DNA from: Sphingosinicella sp. CPCC 101087
GTDB taxonomy: Bacteria; Pseudomonadota; Alphaproteobacteria; Sphingomonadales; Sphingomonadaceae
Assembly (NCBI RefSeq): GCF_004151485.1
Contig: NZ_SBFF01000001.1
Span: 124,001-188,000, forward strand
DNA: 64,000 bases
Direction: 5' to 3'
Positions 18,660-34,740 of the stretch are shown piece after piece. Below the pieces are notes generated by a model. The model had not been told where the DNA came from. It saw only the letters and a program-made list of their open reading frames with translations, and did not search any database. The translations under genes and the position numbers were made by a program. The stretch's first letter is position 1; every line of letters starts with the position of its first letter.

Positions 18660-19358
18660 ATGGCCAAGCTGACCAAGAAGCAGAAGAAGCTCGCCGAGAG
18701 CCTCGACACGATGAAGCTCTACGCCGTCGACGAGGCGATCGAGACGGTGAAGGCGAATGCCACTGCCAAGTTCGACGAGACGATCGAGGTGGCGCTCAAC
18801 CTGGGCGTCGATCCGCGCCATGCCGACCAGATGGTCCGTGGCGTCGTCACCCTGCCCGCCGGCACCGGCAAAACCGTCCGCGTGGCCGTGTTCGCGCGCG
18901 GGGACAAGGCCGAGGAAGCGACCAAGGCGGGTGCCGATATCGTCGGTGCCGAGGACCTGATGGAAACCATTCAGGGCGGCCAGATCGACTTCGACCGTGT
19001 CATCGCGACGCCGGACATGATGGGCATCGTCGGACGGCTCGGCAAGGTGCTCGGTCCCAAGGGCCTGATGCCGAACCCGAAGCTGGGCACGGTCACCCCG
19101 AACGTCGCCGAGGCGGTCAAGGCCGCAAAGGGCGGCCAGGTCGAGTTCCGGGTCGAAAAGGCCGGGATCATCCACAGCGGGATCGGCAAGGCCAGCTTCT
19201 CGAACGAGGATCTGAAGCGGAACTTCGACGCCTTCGTTGACGCCATCGTCAAGGCGAAGCCGTCGGGCGCGAAGGGCAAATACGTCCAGAAGGTCGCGCT
19301 GAGCTCGACTATGGGCCCCGGCCTCAAGGTCGACATTTCCGAAGTCGCCTCGGTCTAG
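18660..19358 (+). CDS. rplA: 50S ribosomal protein L1
   Basis: L1 forms the mobile stalk that controls E-site tRNA exit, and represses its own mRNA in many bacteria. The 232-residue protein has the expected [35 protein letters not shown] and VDISEVA motifs. It starts two bases after the rplK stop. A strong terminator follows about 75 bases downstream, separating rplKA from rplJL. Confidence 0.98.
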   Translation: MAKLTKKQKKLAESLDTMKLYAVDEAIETVKANATAKFDETIEVALNLGVDPRHADQMVRGVVTLPAGTGKTVRVAVFARGDKAEEATKAGADIVGAEDLMETIQGGQIDFDRVIATPDMMGIVGRLGKVLGPKGLMPNPKLGTVTPNVAEAVKAAKGGQVEFRVEKAGIIHSGIGKASFSNEDLKRNFDAFVDAIVKAKPSGAKGKYVQKVALSSTMGPGLKVDISEVASV

Positions 19359-19433
19359 TCCTGGCGCGAACGGATTCCGGCATCCTGGCCGGACCGGCCA
19401 GAGCGCCACGGGGTGACGCAATGCGGTAGAAGG

Positions 19434-19464
19434 AAGGGCCGCCGGCATCCGCCGGCGGCCCTTT
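19434..19464 (+). terminator. Rho-independent terminator after rplA
   Basis: A perfect 13-base-pair stem, AAGGGCCGCCGGC (19434-19446) with GCCGGCGGCCCTT (19451-19463), a four-base loop ATCC and a short T run. It ends the secE-nusG-rplKA transcript. Confidence 0.85.
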
Positions 19465-19628
19465 CGACGTCCGCCGCAAATGCGAGCCCGACCGCGAGCT
19501 GGCGGCGGCACGGCCAGCATGCGCCTCGTGACCAGCGGATGTGGACGGAACGACCGGGGCCGCTGCGCCCCGATTGAACGCCTTGGCAGGGCGAATCAGG
19601 CGCACCCAGGTTCCGCAACGGCACGCGA

Positions 19629-19656
19629 TTGACTTTCCGCCGGAAAGCTCTAGATG
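19629..19656 (+). promoter_or_regulatory. Candidate sigma-70 promoter of rplJL
   Basis: TTGACT at 19629-19634 and TAGATG at 19651-19656 are separated by 16 bases. The position fits: it lies after the rplA terminator and before the L10 leader. The -10 match is weak. Confidence 0.5.
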
Positions 19657-19662
19657 CGCGCC

Positions 19663-19897
19663 TTCGCCTGTGGGCATCGCCCCAGGCTCCGTCCGAGACA
19701 GCTGGCGCCCGTAAGGGCTTAATCTCCAGCCTAGACGGGGAAAAGACTTCCGGCGCCACAGCATGGCGCTTCCGGATGCCTGCCATGAGTCCTCCGGGCT
19801 CGGGCTGCTTTCTCCCCTTCGGACCCGTGGCGCGTGGGCTTTCCACGTGTCGTTTCGCGTCCGGCGGATGGTCCGTCGGACGGAGTTGGAGAGAAGC
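19663..19897 (+). promoter_or_regulatory. Candidate L10 leader of the rplJL mRNA
   Basis: About 235 bases of untranslated RNA lie between the candidate promoter and the rplJ start. They hold paired segments typical of an autoregulatory leader: GCTGGCGCCCG near 19701, GGGCTTAATCTCCAGC at about 19715-19730 and the following CTAGACGGGGAAAAGAC, with the complementary AGCTGG/CCAGC arms around an internal bulge. In other bacteria L10(L12)4 binds such a leader and blocks rplJ translation. I match the position and overall layout, not a covariance model. Confidence 0.55.
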
Positions 19898-20413
19898 ATG
19901 GATCGAGCTCAAAAAAGAGAGCTGGTCGCCGAGCTGAAGCAGACGTTCAACGAGACCCAGGTGGTCGTGATCACCCGGAATCTCGGCATGACGGTGGCGC
20001 AGTCCACCGCATTGCGGAACCGCATGCGCGAGGCCGGCGCCCGGTACAAGGTAGCGAAGAACCGGCTCGCTCTCATCGCGCTCGAGGGAACGCGCTACGC
20101 ACCGATCAGCGACATGCTGAGCGGTCCGACCGCGCTCGCGACGTCGTCCGATCCCGTCGCGGCCGCCAAGGCCGCGGTGGACTTCGCCAAGACCAACGAT
20201 CGTCTCGAGATCGTCGGTGGGGCGATGGGCGATACCCTCCTCGACGCGAATGGAGTGAAGGCGCTCGCCGAGCTTCCGTCGCTCGACGAACTGCGTGCAA
20301 GAATCGTGGGCCTCATCCAGGCGCCCGCGACCAAGGTGGCGCAGGTCGTCCAGGCGCCGGCCGCCCAGCTGGCCCGCGTCCTTCAGGCTTATGCCGACAA
20401 GGAAGCCGCATAA
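19898..20413 (+). CDS. rplJ: 50S ribosomal protein L10
   Basis: L10 anchors the L7/L12 dimers on the large subunit. The 171-residue protein begins [17 protein letters not shown] and has [21 protein letters not shown], the rRNA-binding part, and a C-terminal helix [11 protein letters not shown] for L7/L12 binding. The upstream frame is open far into the leader, but ATG 19898, preceded by GGAGAG, is the usual start. rplL follows after 90 bases. Confidence 0.97.
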   Translation: MDRAQKRELVAELKQTFNETQVVVITRNLGMTVAQSTALRNRMREAGARYKVAKNRLALIALEGTRYAPISDMLSGPTALATSSDPVAAAKAAVDFAKTNDRLEIVGGAMGDTLLDANGVKALAELPSLDELRARIVGLIQAPATKVAQVVQAPAAQLARVLQAYADKEAA

Positions 20414-20503
20414 CCGACGCTTACGTCATCCGGCAAACGCCGGGCCCAGACGGAAAATCCGGCAATCGCCGGGGTTCAACAGACATCGAATTGGAGACAG
20501 AAA

Positions 20504-20878
20504 ATGGCAGACATCAACGCGCTGGTTGACCAGCTTTCCGAACTGACGGTCCTCGAGGCCGCCGATCTCGCCAAGGCGCTCGAAGAGAAATGGGGCGTCT
20601 CGGCCGCCGCGGCCGTGGCCGCTGCTCCGGCCGCCTCCGGCCCGGCCGCTCCGGCCGCCGAGGAAAAGACCGAGTTCGACGTCATCCTCACCGGCGACGG
20701 CGGCAAGAAGATCAACGTGATCAAGGAAGTGCGCGCGATCACCCAGCTCGGCCTCGGCGAGGCCAAGGCGCTGGTCGAAGGCGCGCCCAAGCCGATCAAG
20801 GAAGGCATCCCCAAGGCCGAGGCCGAGGAGATCAAGAAGAAGATCGAGGAAGCCGGCGGCACCGTCGAGCTTCGCTAA
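20504..20878 (+). CDS. rplL: 50S ribosomal protein L7/L12
   Basis: The 124-residue stalk protein recruits translational GTPases. It has the N-terminal dimerization helix pair, an Ala/Pro-rich hinge (about residues 33-50) and the C-terminal domain with [20 protein letters not shown] and [21 protein letters not shown] terminator follows 26 bases later. Unlike the layout in most bacteria, rpoB does not come next; an antisense gene lies between. Confidence 0.98.
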   Translation: MADINALVDQLSELTVLEAADLAKALEEKWGVSAAAAVAAAPAASGPAAPAAEEKTEFDVILTGDGGKKINVIKEVRAITQLGLGEAKALVEGAPKPIKEGIPKAEAEEIKKKIEEAGGTVELR

Positions 20879-20904
20879 GCTTCTTCGCGAGCTTTCGAGC
20901 AGAG

Positions 20905-20938
20905 AGGGGCGGCTCCGATAGGGGCCGCCCCTTTCTTT
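20905..20938 (+). terminator. Rho-independent terminator after rplL
   Basis: Stem AGGGGCGGC (20905-20913) with GCCGCCCCT (20924-20932), loop of ten bases, then TTCTTTG. This ends the rplJL transcript before rpoB. Confidence 0.8.
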
Positions 20939-21067
20939 GCCTTCGGCCGGCGCGCCGGAAAGTGGCCGCGGCCCAAAGGGATTGATGAGGAGGTTTGGCG
21001 GGTGCCGAGCCGCCGGCGGCCTACGCACCCTGCCCTTCGTCACGCCGCGTGAACCCGTGCCTTCCGA

Positions 21068-22399
21068 TCAGGCCCGTTCGAGCTCCCCGCGGAGCCTGGC
21101 CTCGACGCTCTCCAGCAGGCCGGAAGCGCGGTCGGTCGGGAACGGCTCGAGCGCCTCGCCGGCGGGCAGGCCGACCTCGAACGAGGCCGAGGTGCGGCCT
21201 TCGCTGCCGTCGGGCAGCGTATAGCGGGCGTCGGCCACCACGACCGGCAGGACCGGCTCGTCGACACCTGCCTTCGGAAGGGACAGCGCCGCCTCGACTC
21301 GAGCGCCGTCCCCAGCCGGGATGGACACCGCCTGATGCTGCGCGTCGGCCGGGGGCTCGATCAGCATCCGCTCCATCTCGGTCCCGGCGGCCGATCCGGC
21401 CGCGAACATCCAGGTCGAGATCCGAACGTCGCTGGCCGGAACCGATCCGGTATTTCCGACCGTCAACTCGAACTCCACGACCGTGTCGTCGCTGGTCGTG
21501 CCCGCCCGCACCGGGCGAAGCAGGAATTCCAGCCATGGGCGATCTGCCGGCGCCTCCGAGCCGGCAGCGAGCGCCGCCACATCGTCTGCGTCCGGCTCGC
21601 CGAGGGAAATCCTTTCCACCGGTCCCGCAGCCGAGTCGGGGGCCTGTTCGACGGGCCTTGCTTCGAAGGGCGCCGCGGCGGCCAGCGGCGCGGGAGCGGC
21701 AATCGGCACCGCGCCCGCGAAGGTGGCGGATCCGGAGACGTCGGGTGCGGGCGCCGGCGCGGGATCGTAGGCGGGCTCTTCTCCGTAGGAATCCGCATAG
21801 ACCAGGTCGTCCGTGCGGCGACGCCGCCGAAGCAGCATGAAGGCTGCGAAGGCGATGACCGCAAGAAGCCCGCCGATCAGCCAGGGCAGGATGGCGCCGA
21901 AGCCCGCCTCGCTTTCAGCCGGCGGGACAGGCAGCTCCCGCAATATCGTCGCTGCCGCCGGCGGGGGCTCGGCCGGCGTGACGCCAGATTCGGCTGGCGA
22001 GGCGGCGGTCGTCACTTCGGCCGCGGGCGCGGGCTCGGGCTCGGCGGCGGCCGCAACGGATCGCGGCGCCGGCCGTGAAGCCCTGCGGACAGCCGCGGGT
22101 GCGGGTTCTTCGCGTGCCTCGGCTGCTGGTGCCGGCTCGGCCGCGCGAGAAACCGGCGGTGGCGGTGGCGGTGGCGGTGGCGGCGCCGGTCTGGACTCGC
22201 CCGGCGGCGGGCCGACCACTGGCGGCGGGGCTAGTGCGGCCGGCGGTGCCGGTGGGGGCGCCGTGACCGGTGGCGGTGCGTTCACTACCGGCGGCCGGGC
22301 GGTCGCCGCGGTCTGCGCAACGGCAGGGTTGAGAGGCAGCGCAATACCCGCAAGCAGCAGGGCGATCGCGGCGCGTGGGGTGCGTGCGGAGTGTTTCAT
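21068..22399 (-). CDS. Proline-rich single-pass membrane protein between rplL and rpoB
   Basis: I do not recognise the family. The 443-residue protein starts at 22399 with a signal peptide ending AVAQ, then about 140 residues very rich in Pro and Ala (including a run of ten prolines), a transmembrane helix at about 170-191 (WLIGGLLAVIAFAAFMLL) followed by RRRRR, another low-complexity Pro/Ala stretch, and a C-terminal folded part (about 280-443). The C-terminal part has beta-sandwich-like pieces such as VVEFELTVGNTGSVPASDVRIS, which would lie on the cytosolic side if the signal is cleaved. The NTG(S)VPAxDV pattern resembles an Ig/CARDB-like or DUF11-like fold. The gene runs against the surrounding ribosomal and RNA polymerase genes and splits them. 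Confidence 0.75.
   Translation of the reverse strand: MKHSARTPRAAIALLLAGIALPLNPAVAQTAATARPPVVNAPPPVTAPPPAPPAALAPPPVVGPPPGESRPAPPPPPPPPPPVSRAAEPAPAAEAREEPAPAAVRRASRPAPRSVAAAAEPEPAPAAEVTTAASPAESGVTPAEPPPAAATILRELPVPPAESEAGFGAILPWLIGGLLAVIAFAAFMLLRRRRRTDDLVYADSYGEEPAYDPAPAPAPDVSGSATFAGAVPIAAPAPLAAAAPFEARPVEQAPDSAAGPVERISLGEPDADDVAALAAGSEAPADRPWLEFLLRPVRAGTTSDDTVVEFELTVGNTGSVPASDVRISTWMFAAGSAAGTEMERMLIEPPADAQHQAVSIPAGDGARVEAALSLPKAGVDEPVLPVVVADARYTLPDGSEGRTSASFEVGLPAGEALEPFPTDRASGLLESVEARLRGELERA
22155..22178. repeat. GGCGGT hexamer repeat, four copies
   Basis: Four tandem GGCGGT units at the core of the polyproline segment of the membrane protein gene. Read on the minus strand they encode Pro codons. 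Such a repeat could change length by replication slippage without breaking the frame. Confidence 0.7.
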
Positions 22400-22577
22400 A
22401 ACAGGGGAAGAATGATTCCGGCGGCACCTCGGGCTCGGCCCGCCGCAAAATGCACGTCGAACGGAGACCATCTGGAGCCAGGACGAGGACCAGGCCCCAC
22501 CACCGACTCAACAGCAAGAATCGATGGGGGAATTGCGAGCGACTTGCGACAATGGCGGCGACAGGCTCGTCGGCCTC

Positions 22578-22606
22578 TTTACATCACCGTTCCCTGACCT
22601 TATATC
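22578..22606 (+). promoter_or_regulatory. Candidate sigma-70 promoter of rpoBC
   Basis: TTTACA (22578-22583), a 17-base spacer, TATATC (22601-22606). It lies 237 bases before the rpoB start in a 443-base gap that otherwise holds no gene. The gap is read as the rpoBC leader plus the divergent promoter region of the proline-rich membrane protein. Confidence 0.6.
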
Positions 22607-22842
22607 GCGCTCCTCACCACAGCCCTTCGGAACAGGATGCGTCGTCGCGCCGCGCATTCAACGCATTGATCGGCTGAGGTTTCACAGGACGCTGAAGCTG
22701 CGGTTTCTTCAAGGAAGAGACCCGCGGCTTTTTGCGTTTGAGCGCCCCATTTCGACCGCTGCCGGCCCGCCGGAAGCGGTCCGGCAGCATAAAGCCGCGT
22801 CCCGGCCCTCGGGAACGGCAGGAACAGAGGCACCAGATCCCC

Positions 22843-27003
<4,161 letters not shown>

Positions 27004-27007
27004 AATC

Positions 27008-27120
27008 CCTCCCTCTCCCCCTCGGGGGAGAGGGCCGGGGAGAGGGACAGTGCCGCCACACCCCCTCTCCCTTCGCCGCTGATGCGGCACTTCCCTTCCC
27101 CTGACGGGGGAGGGTGACAG
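27008..27120. repeat. Palindromic intergenic repeat between rpoB and rpoC
   Basis: The 129-base gap is built of CCCTCTCC-type blocks. A perfect stem CCCTCTCCCC (27011-27020) pairs with GGGGAGAGGG (27025-27034); a second imperfect stem CCCTTCCCC/GGGGGAGGG lies around 27093-27114, and a GGGGAGAGGG copy recurs between. This looks like a dispersed palindromic element of the kind frequent in high-GC Proteobacteria. No T run follows, so transcription into rpoC is expected to continue. Confidence 0.7.
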
Positions 27121-27132
27121 AGGAAGAGACAG

Positions 27133-31419
<4,287 letters not shown>

Positions 31420-31448
31420 TCCCCCTCGCCTCGCCCGATGTGACGAAG

Positions 31449-31478
31449 CGCCCCGCCGAGCGATCGGCGGGGCGTTTT
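31449..31478 (+). terminator. Rho-independent terminator after rpoC
   Basis: An 11-base-pair stem, CGCCCCGCCGA (31449-31459) with TCGGCGGGGCG (31464-31474), tetraloop GCGA, then TTTT. It closes the rpoBC operon. Confidence 0.9.
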
Positions 31479-31493
31479 CGTGAAGGAGGCTCG

Positions 31494-31655
31494 ATGAAGG
31501 AAGCGCTCACGATCGTCATGCTGGTCCTGCTGATCGGGCCGCTGCTCGTCGGCGTGCGGCGCATCAGGCGGCTGCCCCGGACGCGCGACGTCGAGGAGAG
31601 GCGCGGCCCGACCTCCTCCTCGGACGAGAAGGGCGGAGACCCTCGAGAGGTCTGA
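31494..31655 (+). CDS. Small single-pass membrane protein, 53 residues
   Basis: Unrecognised. The ATG at 31494 has an unusually good ribosome site (AGGAGG at 31484-31489, four bases away), which argues that it is translated. The product is one transmembrane helix ([22 protein letters not shown]) followed by a basic and polar tail. It lies just after the rpoC terminator. Nothing shows whether it is transcribed by read-through or from its own promoter. Confidence 0.55.
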   Translation: MKEALTIVMLVLLIGPLLVGVRRIRRLPRTRDVEERRGPTSSSDEKGGDPREV

Positions 31656-31666
31656 CGGAGTCGACG

Positions 31667-31705
31667 CTAAATGAGTTAGGGCAATCGCGCCTTACATGTG
31701 GTAAG
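31667..31705. promoter_or_regulatory. Tandem dyad elements upstream of the Crp/Fnr-type regulator
   Basis: Two inverted repeats with five-base centres: CTAA-ATGAG-TTAG (31667-31679) and CTTAC-ATGTG-GTAAG (31691-31705). Their centres are 25 bases apart and they share the core TA(A/C)ATG(A/T)G(T/G)TA. They are natural candidates for the operator of the regulator that starts at 31792. They differ from the known FNR half-site TTGAT. Confidence 0.5.
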
Positions 31706-31791
31706 CATTCGGAACCACTGAGGCGTATCTTCGGCCACTCAGTGCCTGTGAGACGACTTGCGCTCCCGCCACGCCGCCTAGGAGCGATTTC

Positions 31792-32574
31792 ATGAACCAC
31801 CTGTCGGGACATCCCAGCCTCACGCCGATGCTTCGGAAGCTGATGAAATGGTCAGCTCTCGACGAGGAGGACCAGCAGGCCATTCTCGACCTGCCGCACG
31901 AGATCCGCCGGGTCGATCGGGGCGACTATATCGTGCGGGAACAGGATAAGCCGTCCCACGCCGCCCTTCTCCTTTCCGGCTTCGCCTACCGGCACAAGTT
32001 CGTCGGGAGCGGAGGCAGGCAAATCCTGTCGGTCCATATGAGCGGCGACATGGTCGACCTCCAGAACACGCTGCTCCGGACGGCGGATCACAATGTCCAG
32101 GCGCTCAGCCGGGCCGTCGTGGCCTTCATACCCTGCCGTGCGATCAAGGAACTGGCCTTCGGCCGGCCAAGGGTGGGGATGGCGATGTGGTACGACACGC
32201 TGGTCGACGGATCGATCCATCGCGAATGGACGGCCAATGTCGGCAGGCGGGACGCGCGGGCCCGGGTGGCCCATGTCCTTTGCGAGTTCGGCGTCAGGCT
32301 TAATGATGGAGACCTGGGATCGCCATGCACCTACGAGTTCCCGATGACCCAGGAAGAGTTCGCCGACGCCGTGGGTCTGACGCCCGTCCATGTGAACCGG
32401 ACGCTGAAGGCGCTGGATCGCGATGGGCTGACCGATCGTGCCCATCGATCGGTCTCCATCAAGCAGTGGGACCGGCTTGCCGAAATCGGCGACTTCAGCA
32501 CAAATTATCTGCATATACAGGATGAGCAGGGCCGGGCGGGTGCGGACCTTCCGGCGTGGAGGATGAGACCGTGA
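31792..32574 (+). CDS. Crp/Fnr-family transcription regulator
   Basis: A 260-residue regulator with an N-terminal cyclic-nucleotide-like sensor domain (about 20-150) and a winged-helix C terminus whose recognition helix lies in MTQEEFADAVGLTPVHVNRT. The sensor domain has no N-terminal Cys cluster, so it is not an FNR iron-sulfur sensor, and no clear cAMP-binding Arg motif is evident; the signal is unknown. Paralogues of this type are numerous in sphingomonads. Two inverted repeats upstream may be its operator. A 73-codon gene overlaps its stop as GTGA, so the two are coupled. Confidence 0.9.
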   Translation: MNHLSGHPSLTPMLRKLMKWSALDEEDQQAILDLPHEIRRVDRGDYIVREQDKPSHAALLLSGFAYRHKFVGSGGRQILSVHMSGDMVDLQNTLLRTADHNVQALSRAVVAFIPCRAIKELAFGRPRVGMAMWYDTLVDGSIHREWTANVGRRDARARVAHVLCEFGVRLNDGDLGSPCTYEFPMTQEEFADAVGLTPVHVNRTLKALDRDGLTDRAHRSVSIKQWDRLAEIGDFSTNYLHIQDEQGRAGADLPAWRMRP

Positions 32575-32792
32575 AGCTCGACGGAAGCTTGTCGCAGAAT
32601 CTAAAAGCGGCGATCAGGAGTGCGGATAATCTTCGAGCTTCGTCGGTGCATGAGGATACGCTGCAATTCTGGCGCGACCTGATCGGCCATGCGCGCGCCG
32701 AATGCGGAAATGTCGGACCGGAAGCGCGAAATGAGGTCGAACAGCTGATCGATCAGCTTCAGAACCGGCTGAGCCTGCGCGAGCAGCATTGA
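32571..32792 (+). CDS. Small helical protein coupled to the Crp/Fnr regulator
   Basis: Unrecognised, 73 residues, mixed charge, predicted to be mostly helical (ARNEVEQLIDQLQNRLSLRE). GTG 32571 overlaps the regulator's TGA as GTGA, which supports translation by coupling; an in-frame GTG at 32556 is possible but has less support. It could be a regulator partner or an unrelated small protein. Confidence 0.55.
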   Translation: MKLDGSLSQNLKAAIRSADNLRASSVHEDTLQFWRDLIGHARAECGNVGPEARNEVEQLIDQLQNRLSLREQH

Positions 32793-32899
32793 GGCTCTTC
32801 ATGCGCGCGGCTCGACGCGGGGCGCCGCAGACCTTCGGCGTCCATTCATCGCGACCCTTTCCTGCCGGCCGGCGGCGTTCGGCGGCAGCCGTCGAGGTG

Positions 32900-32933
32900 A
32901 AAGCCGGCGCCTCCGCTGGAGGACGCCGGCTTT
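32900..32933 (-). terminator. Terminator of the curlin-repeat gene
   Basis: Stem AAAGCCGGCG/CGCCGGCTTT (32900-32909 with 32924-32933) with a further paired top. On the minus strand it follows the curlin-gene stop by a few bases and ends in CTTT. On the plus strand it could also stop the regulator transcript. Confidence 0.7.
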
Positions 32934-32939
32934 CCCCGA

Positions 32940-34412
32940 TTACTGAGCGACCGTAGCGATGTTGCCGCTGCCGGACTGACTGACGAACGACTGGTTGTCA
33001 CTGCTCGCCTGAAGCACGGTGGCGAGGTTGCCCGTCCCGGCCTGCTCGACCAGCGCCAGATTGCCGCTCGTCCCCGCTTCCTGCGTGATCGAGGCCTCGT
33101 GGCTCGCCCCCGTCTGCAAGATCGCGGCATCGCCGCCGGTACCGTGCTGGGAGATCGTTGCCGTGCTGTTGCCAGCATAAGCGAGGCCGATGCTGCCGAG
33201 GTCACCCTCCAGCGCCTCGGCGAGCTCGGCCGAGACACCCTGACCGATGCCTGCGCGATTGCCCGATCCGGTCTGATCCACGCTGGCGCTGTTGCCGACG
33301 CCGACCTGCCCGACAGCCGCAAGGCTCGCGGCAGACTGGGTCACCTCGGCCGAGTTGGTGTCGCCGATCTGCGCCACGTAAGCGCTCGCCCCGTTTCCGT
33401 CCTGATCGACGATCGCGGTGTTGAAGCCGCCCTGCTGGTACAGGCGTGCGTCGGTGTCATCGCCGTCCTGCGTGACGTTCGCGTCGTTACCCTCGCCACG
33501 CTGGTCGATCGAGGCCGCCGCGCCCGCTCCGCTCTGAAGGACGAGCGAATATTGCTCCGCGCCGTCCCCGAACTGAGCGACCCGCGCGGAAGAATCCTCG
33601 CCGCGCTGGCTGACGATCGCGCGATGGCCCTCATTGCCCTCGCCGGACTGGAACACGGACGCATCGCTACCCGTCGCCGAGGACCATTGGGTTACGCTCG
33701 TCGAATGGGTGATAGGCGGGATGTAGCTGTCGCGGCCGGACCCGATCCCGGTCTGGACGACCGACACGCTTGCGTCCGCGGCCGCCTGGCTGATGGTCGA
33801 GCTGTGCGAGAAGCCGGACTGATCGACGGTGGCCGAGGCGCCGTTCGCCGTCGCTTGCTGGGTGATGGTCGACCCGACCCGCGGCCCGTTCTGGCTCACG
33901 TCGGCGGACTGATTTTCGCCATATTGGAAGACGTTCGACCGGTTGGTATCTTCGGCTTCCTGATTGACCTGGCTGACCGTGACCGTCGAGCCATCGCCGG
34001 TTTGCGAGATCAGGCTCTGATTGTTGACATATCCGCCCTGGCCGGCGGTCTGGAATATTTCGGCCGACGAATTGCCGTTCTGGACGATGTTGGACTCGTT
34101 GCCGTCTCCGGTCTGGGCGACGAGCGCCGAGCCACCTGCCGTCTGCCCGATGATCGACACGTTGTCGGCGCCGTCGCTCTGGGTGGACGTTGCGGAAGCG
34201 CCGGTCCCGGTTTGATGAATGCGAATCTCTGAATCGACGGCGCCCTCATTCTGCTCGGCGACGGCGGCATTCCCGGATCCCTTTTCCTGTTCGATCAGCA
34301 CGAGCCCGTTTTCACCGCCCTGATCCACTTCGGCGCTGTTGTCCTGTGCCGGTGCGGTCGCCGCCGCGAGGAGCGCGAGAGTAGATACCGTTGCGTAGAT
34401 GATGCGCTTCAT
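32940..34412 (-). CDS. Curlin-repeat protein (candidate functional amyloid)
   Basis: A 490-residue secreted protein with a signal peptide (about residues 1-22, MKRIIYATVSTLALLAAA, ending PAQ). The rest consists of roughly three dozen imperfect units of 10-14 residues with the pattern Q-x-G-x-x-N/S-x-A-x-(V/I)-x-Q, for example SQTGDGSTVTVSQ and DQTGSGNRAGIGQ. That is the curlin (CsgA/CsgB) repeat pattern, in which each unit forms a beta strand-turn-strand of an amyloid ladder. Classical CsgA has five units, so this is much longer. No csgD, csgE, csgF or csgG is nearby. Secretion route and assembly are unknown; surface fibre or biofilm matrix use is inferred. Confidence 0.85.
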   Translation of the reverse strand: MKRIIYATVSTLALLAAATAPAQDNSAEVDQGGENGLVLIEQEKGSGNAAVAEQNEGAVDSEIRIHQTGTGASATSTQSDGADNVSIIGQTAGGSALVAQTGDGNESNIVQNGNSSAEIFQTAGQGGYVNNQSLISQTGDGSTVTVSQVNQEAEDTNRSNVFQYGENQSADVSQNGPRVGSTITQQATANGASATVDQSGFSHSSTISQAAADASVSVVQTGIGSGRDSYIPPITHSTSVTQWSSATGSDASVFQSGEGNEGHRAIVSQRGEDSSARVAQFGDGAEQYSLVLQSGAGAAASIDQRGEGNDANVTQDGDDTDARLYQQGGFNTAIVDQDGNGASAYVAQIGDTNSAEVTQSAASLAAVGQVGVGNSASVDQTGSGNRAGIGQGVSAELAEALEGDLGSIGLAYAGNSTATISQHGTGGDAAILQTGASHEASITQEAGTSGNLALVEQAGTGNLATVLQASSDNQSFVSQSGSGNIATVAQ

Positions 34413-34499
34413 TTCCAACCCCTTGATGTGTGGCGTCATTGCCAGGGCGAGCGCCGGCCGCAGCCACTCGTCGAGCGACCAGGTGTCGGGCGGCTCTCG

Positions 34500-34516
34500 C
34501 TAACCCTTCGTTAACC
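34500..34516. promoter_or_regulatory. CtrA-box-like element upstream of the curlin gene
   Basis: CTAA-N7-TTAACC, one mismatch from the CtrA consensus TTAA-N7-TTAA(C). It lies about 90 bases upstream of the curlin start. The gap 34413-34740 (328 bases) to the next gene on the plus strand otherwise shows only weak promoter-like sequence. Confidence 0.4.
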
Positions 34517-34740
34517 ATCAGCTGCGACGATTCGGCGCCCGCGAGTTGTCGTCTCGATGACGGTTATGTGGCGCGCCGATGATGCCTCCGCGCCGCACCC
34601 CCCGCAGAGGGAGATCGCTCGGAGTCCGCTAATCTTGGTTCGTACCACCGTCCCATTCCGGTGCGACCGGATCCCTAACGAAGCCGGCCTCTGGCGGCGG
34701 ACCCGTTCCCGCCTCTATCCCGCTCCAATCGAGTCCTTCA

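Noticed and set aside
32940-34412. Possible CRISPR or tandem DNA repeat array
   Set aside because: The repetition is at the protein level with degenerate DNA units and no spacers; it encodes curlin repeats.
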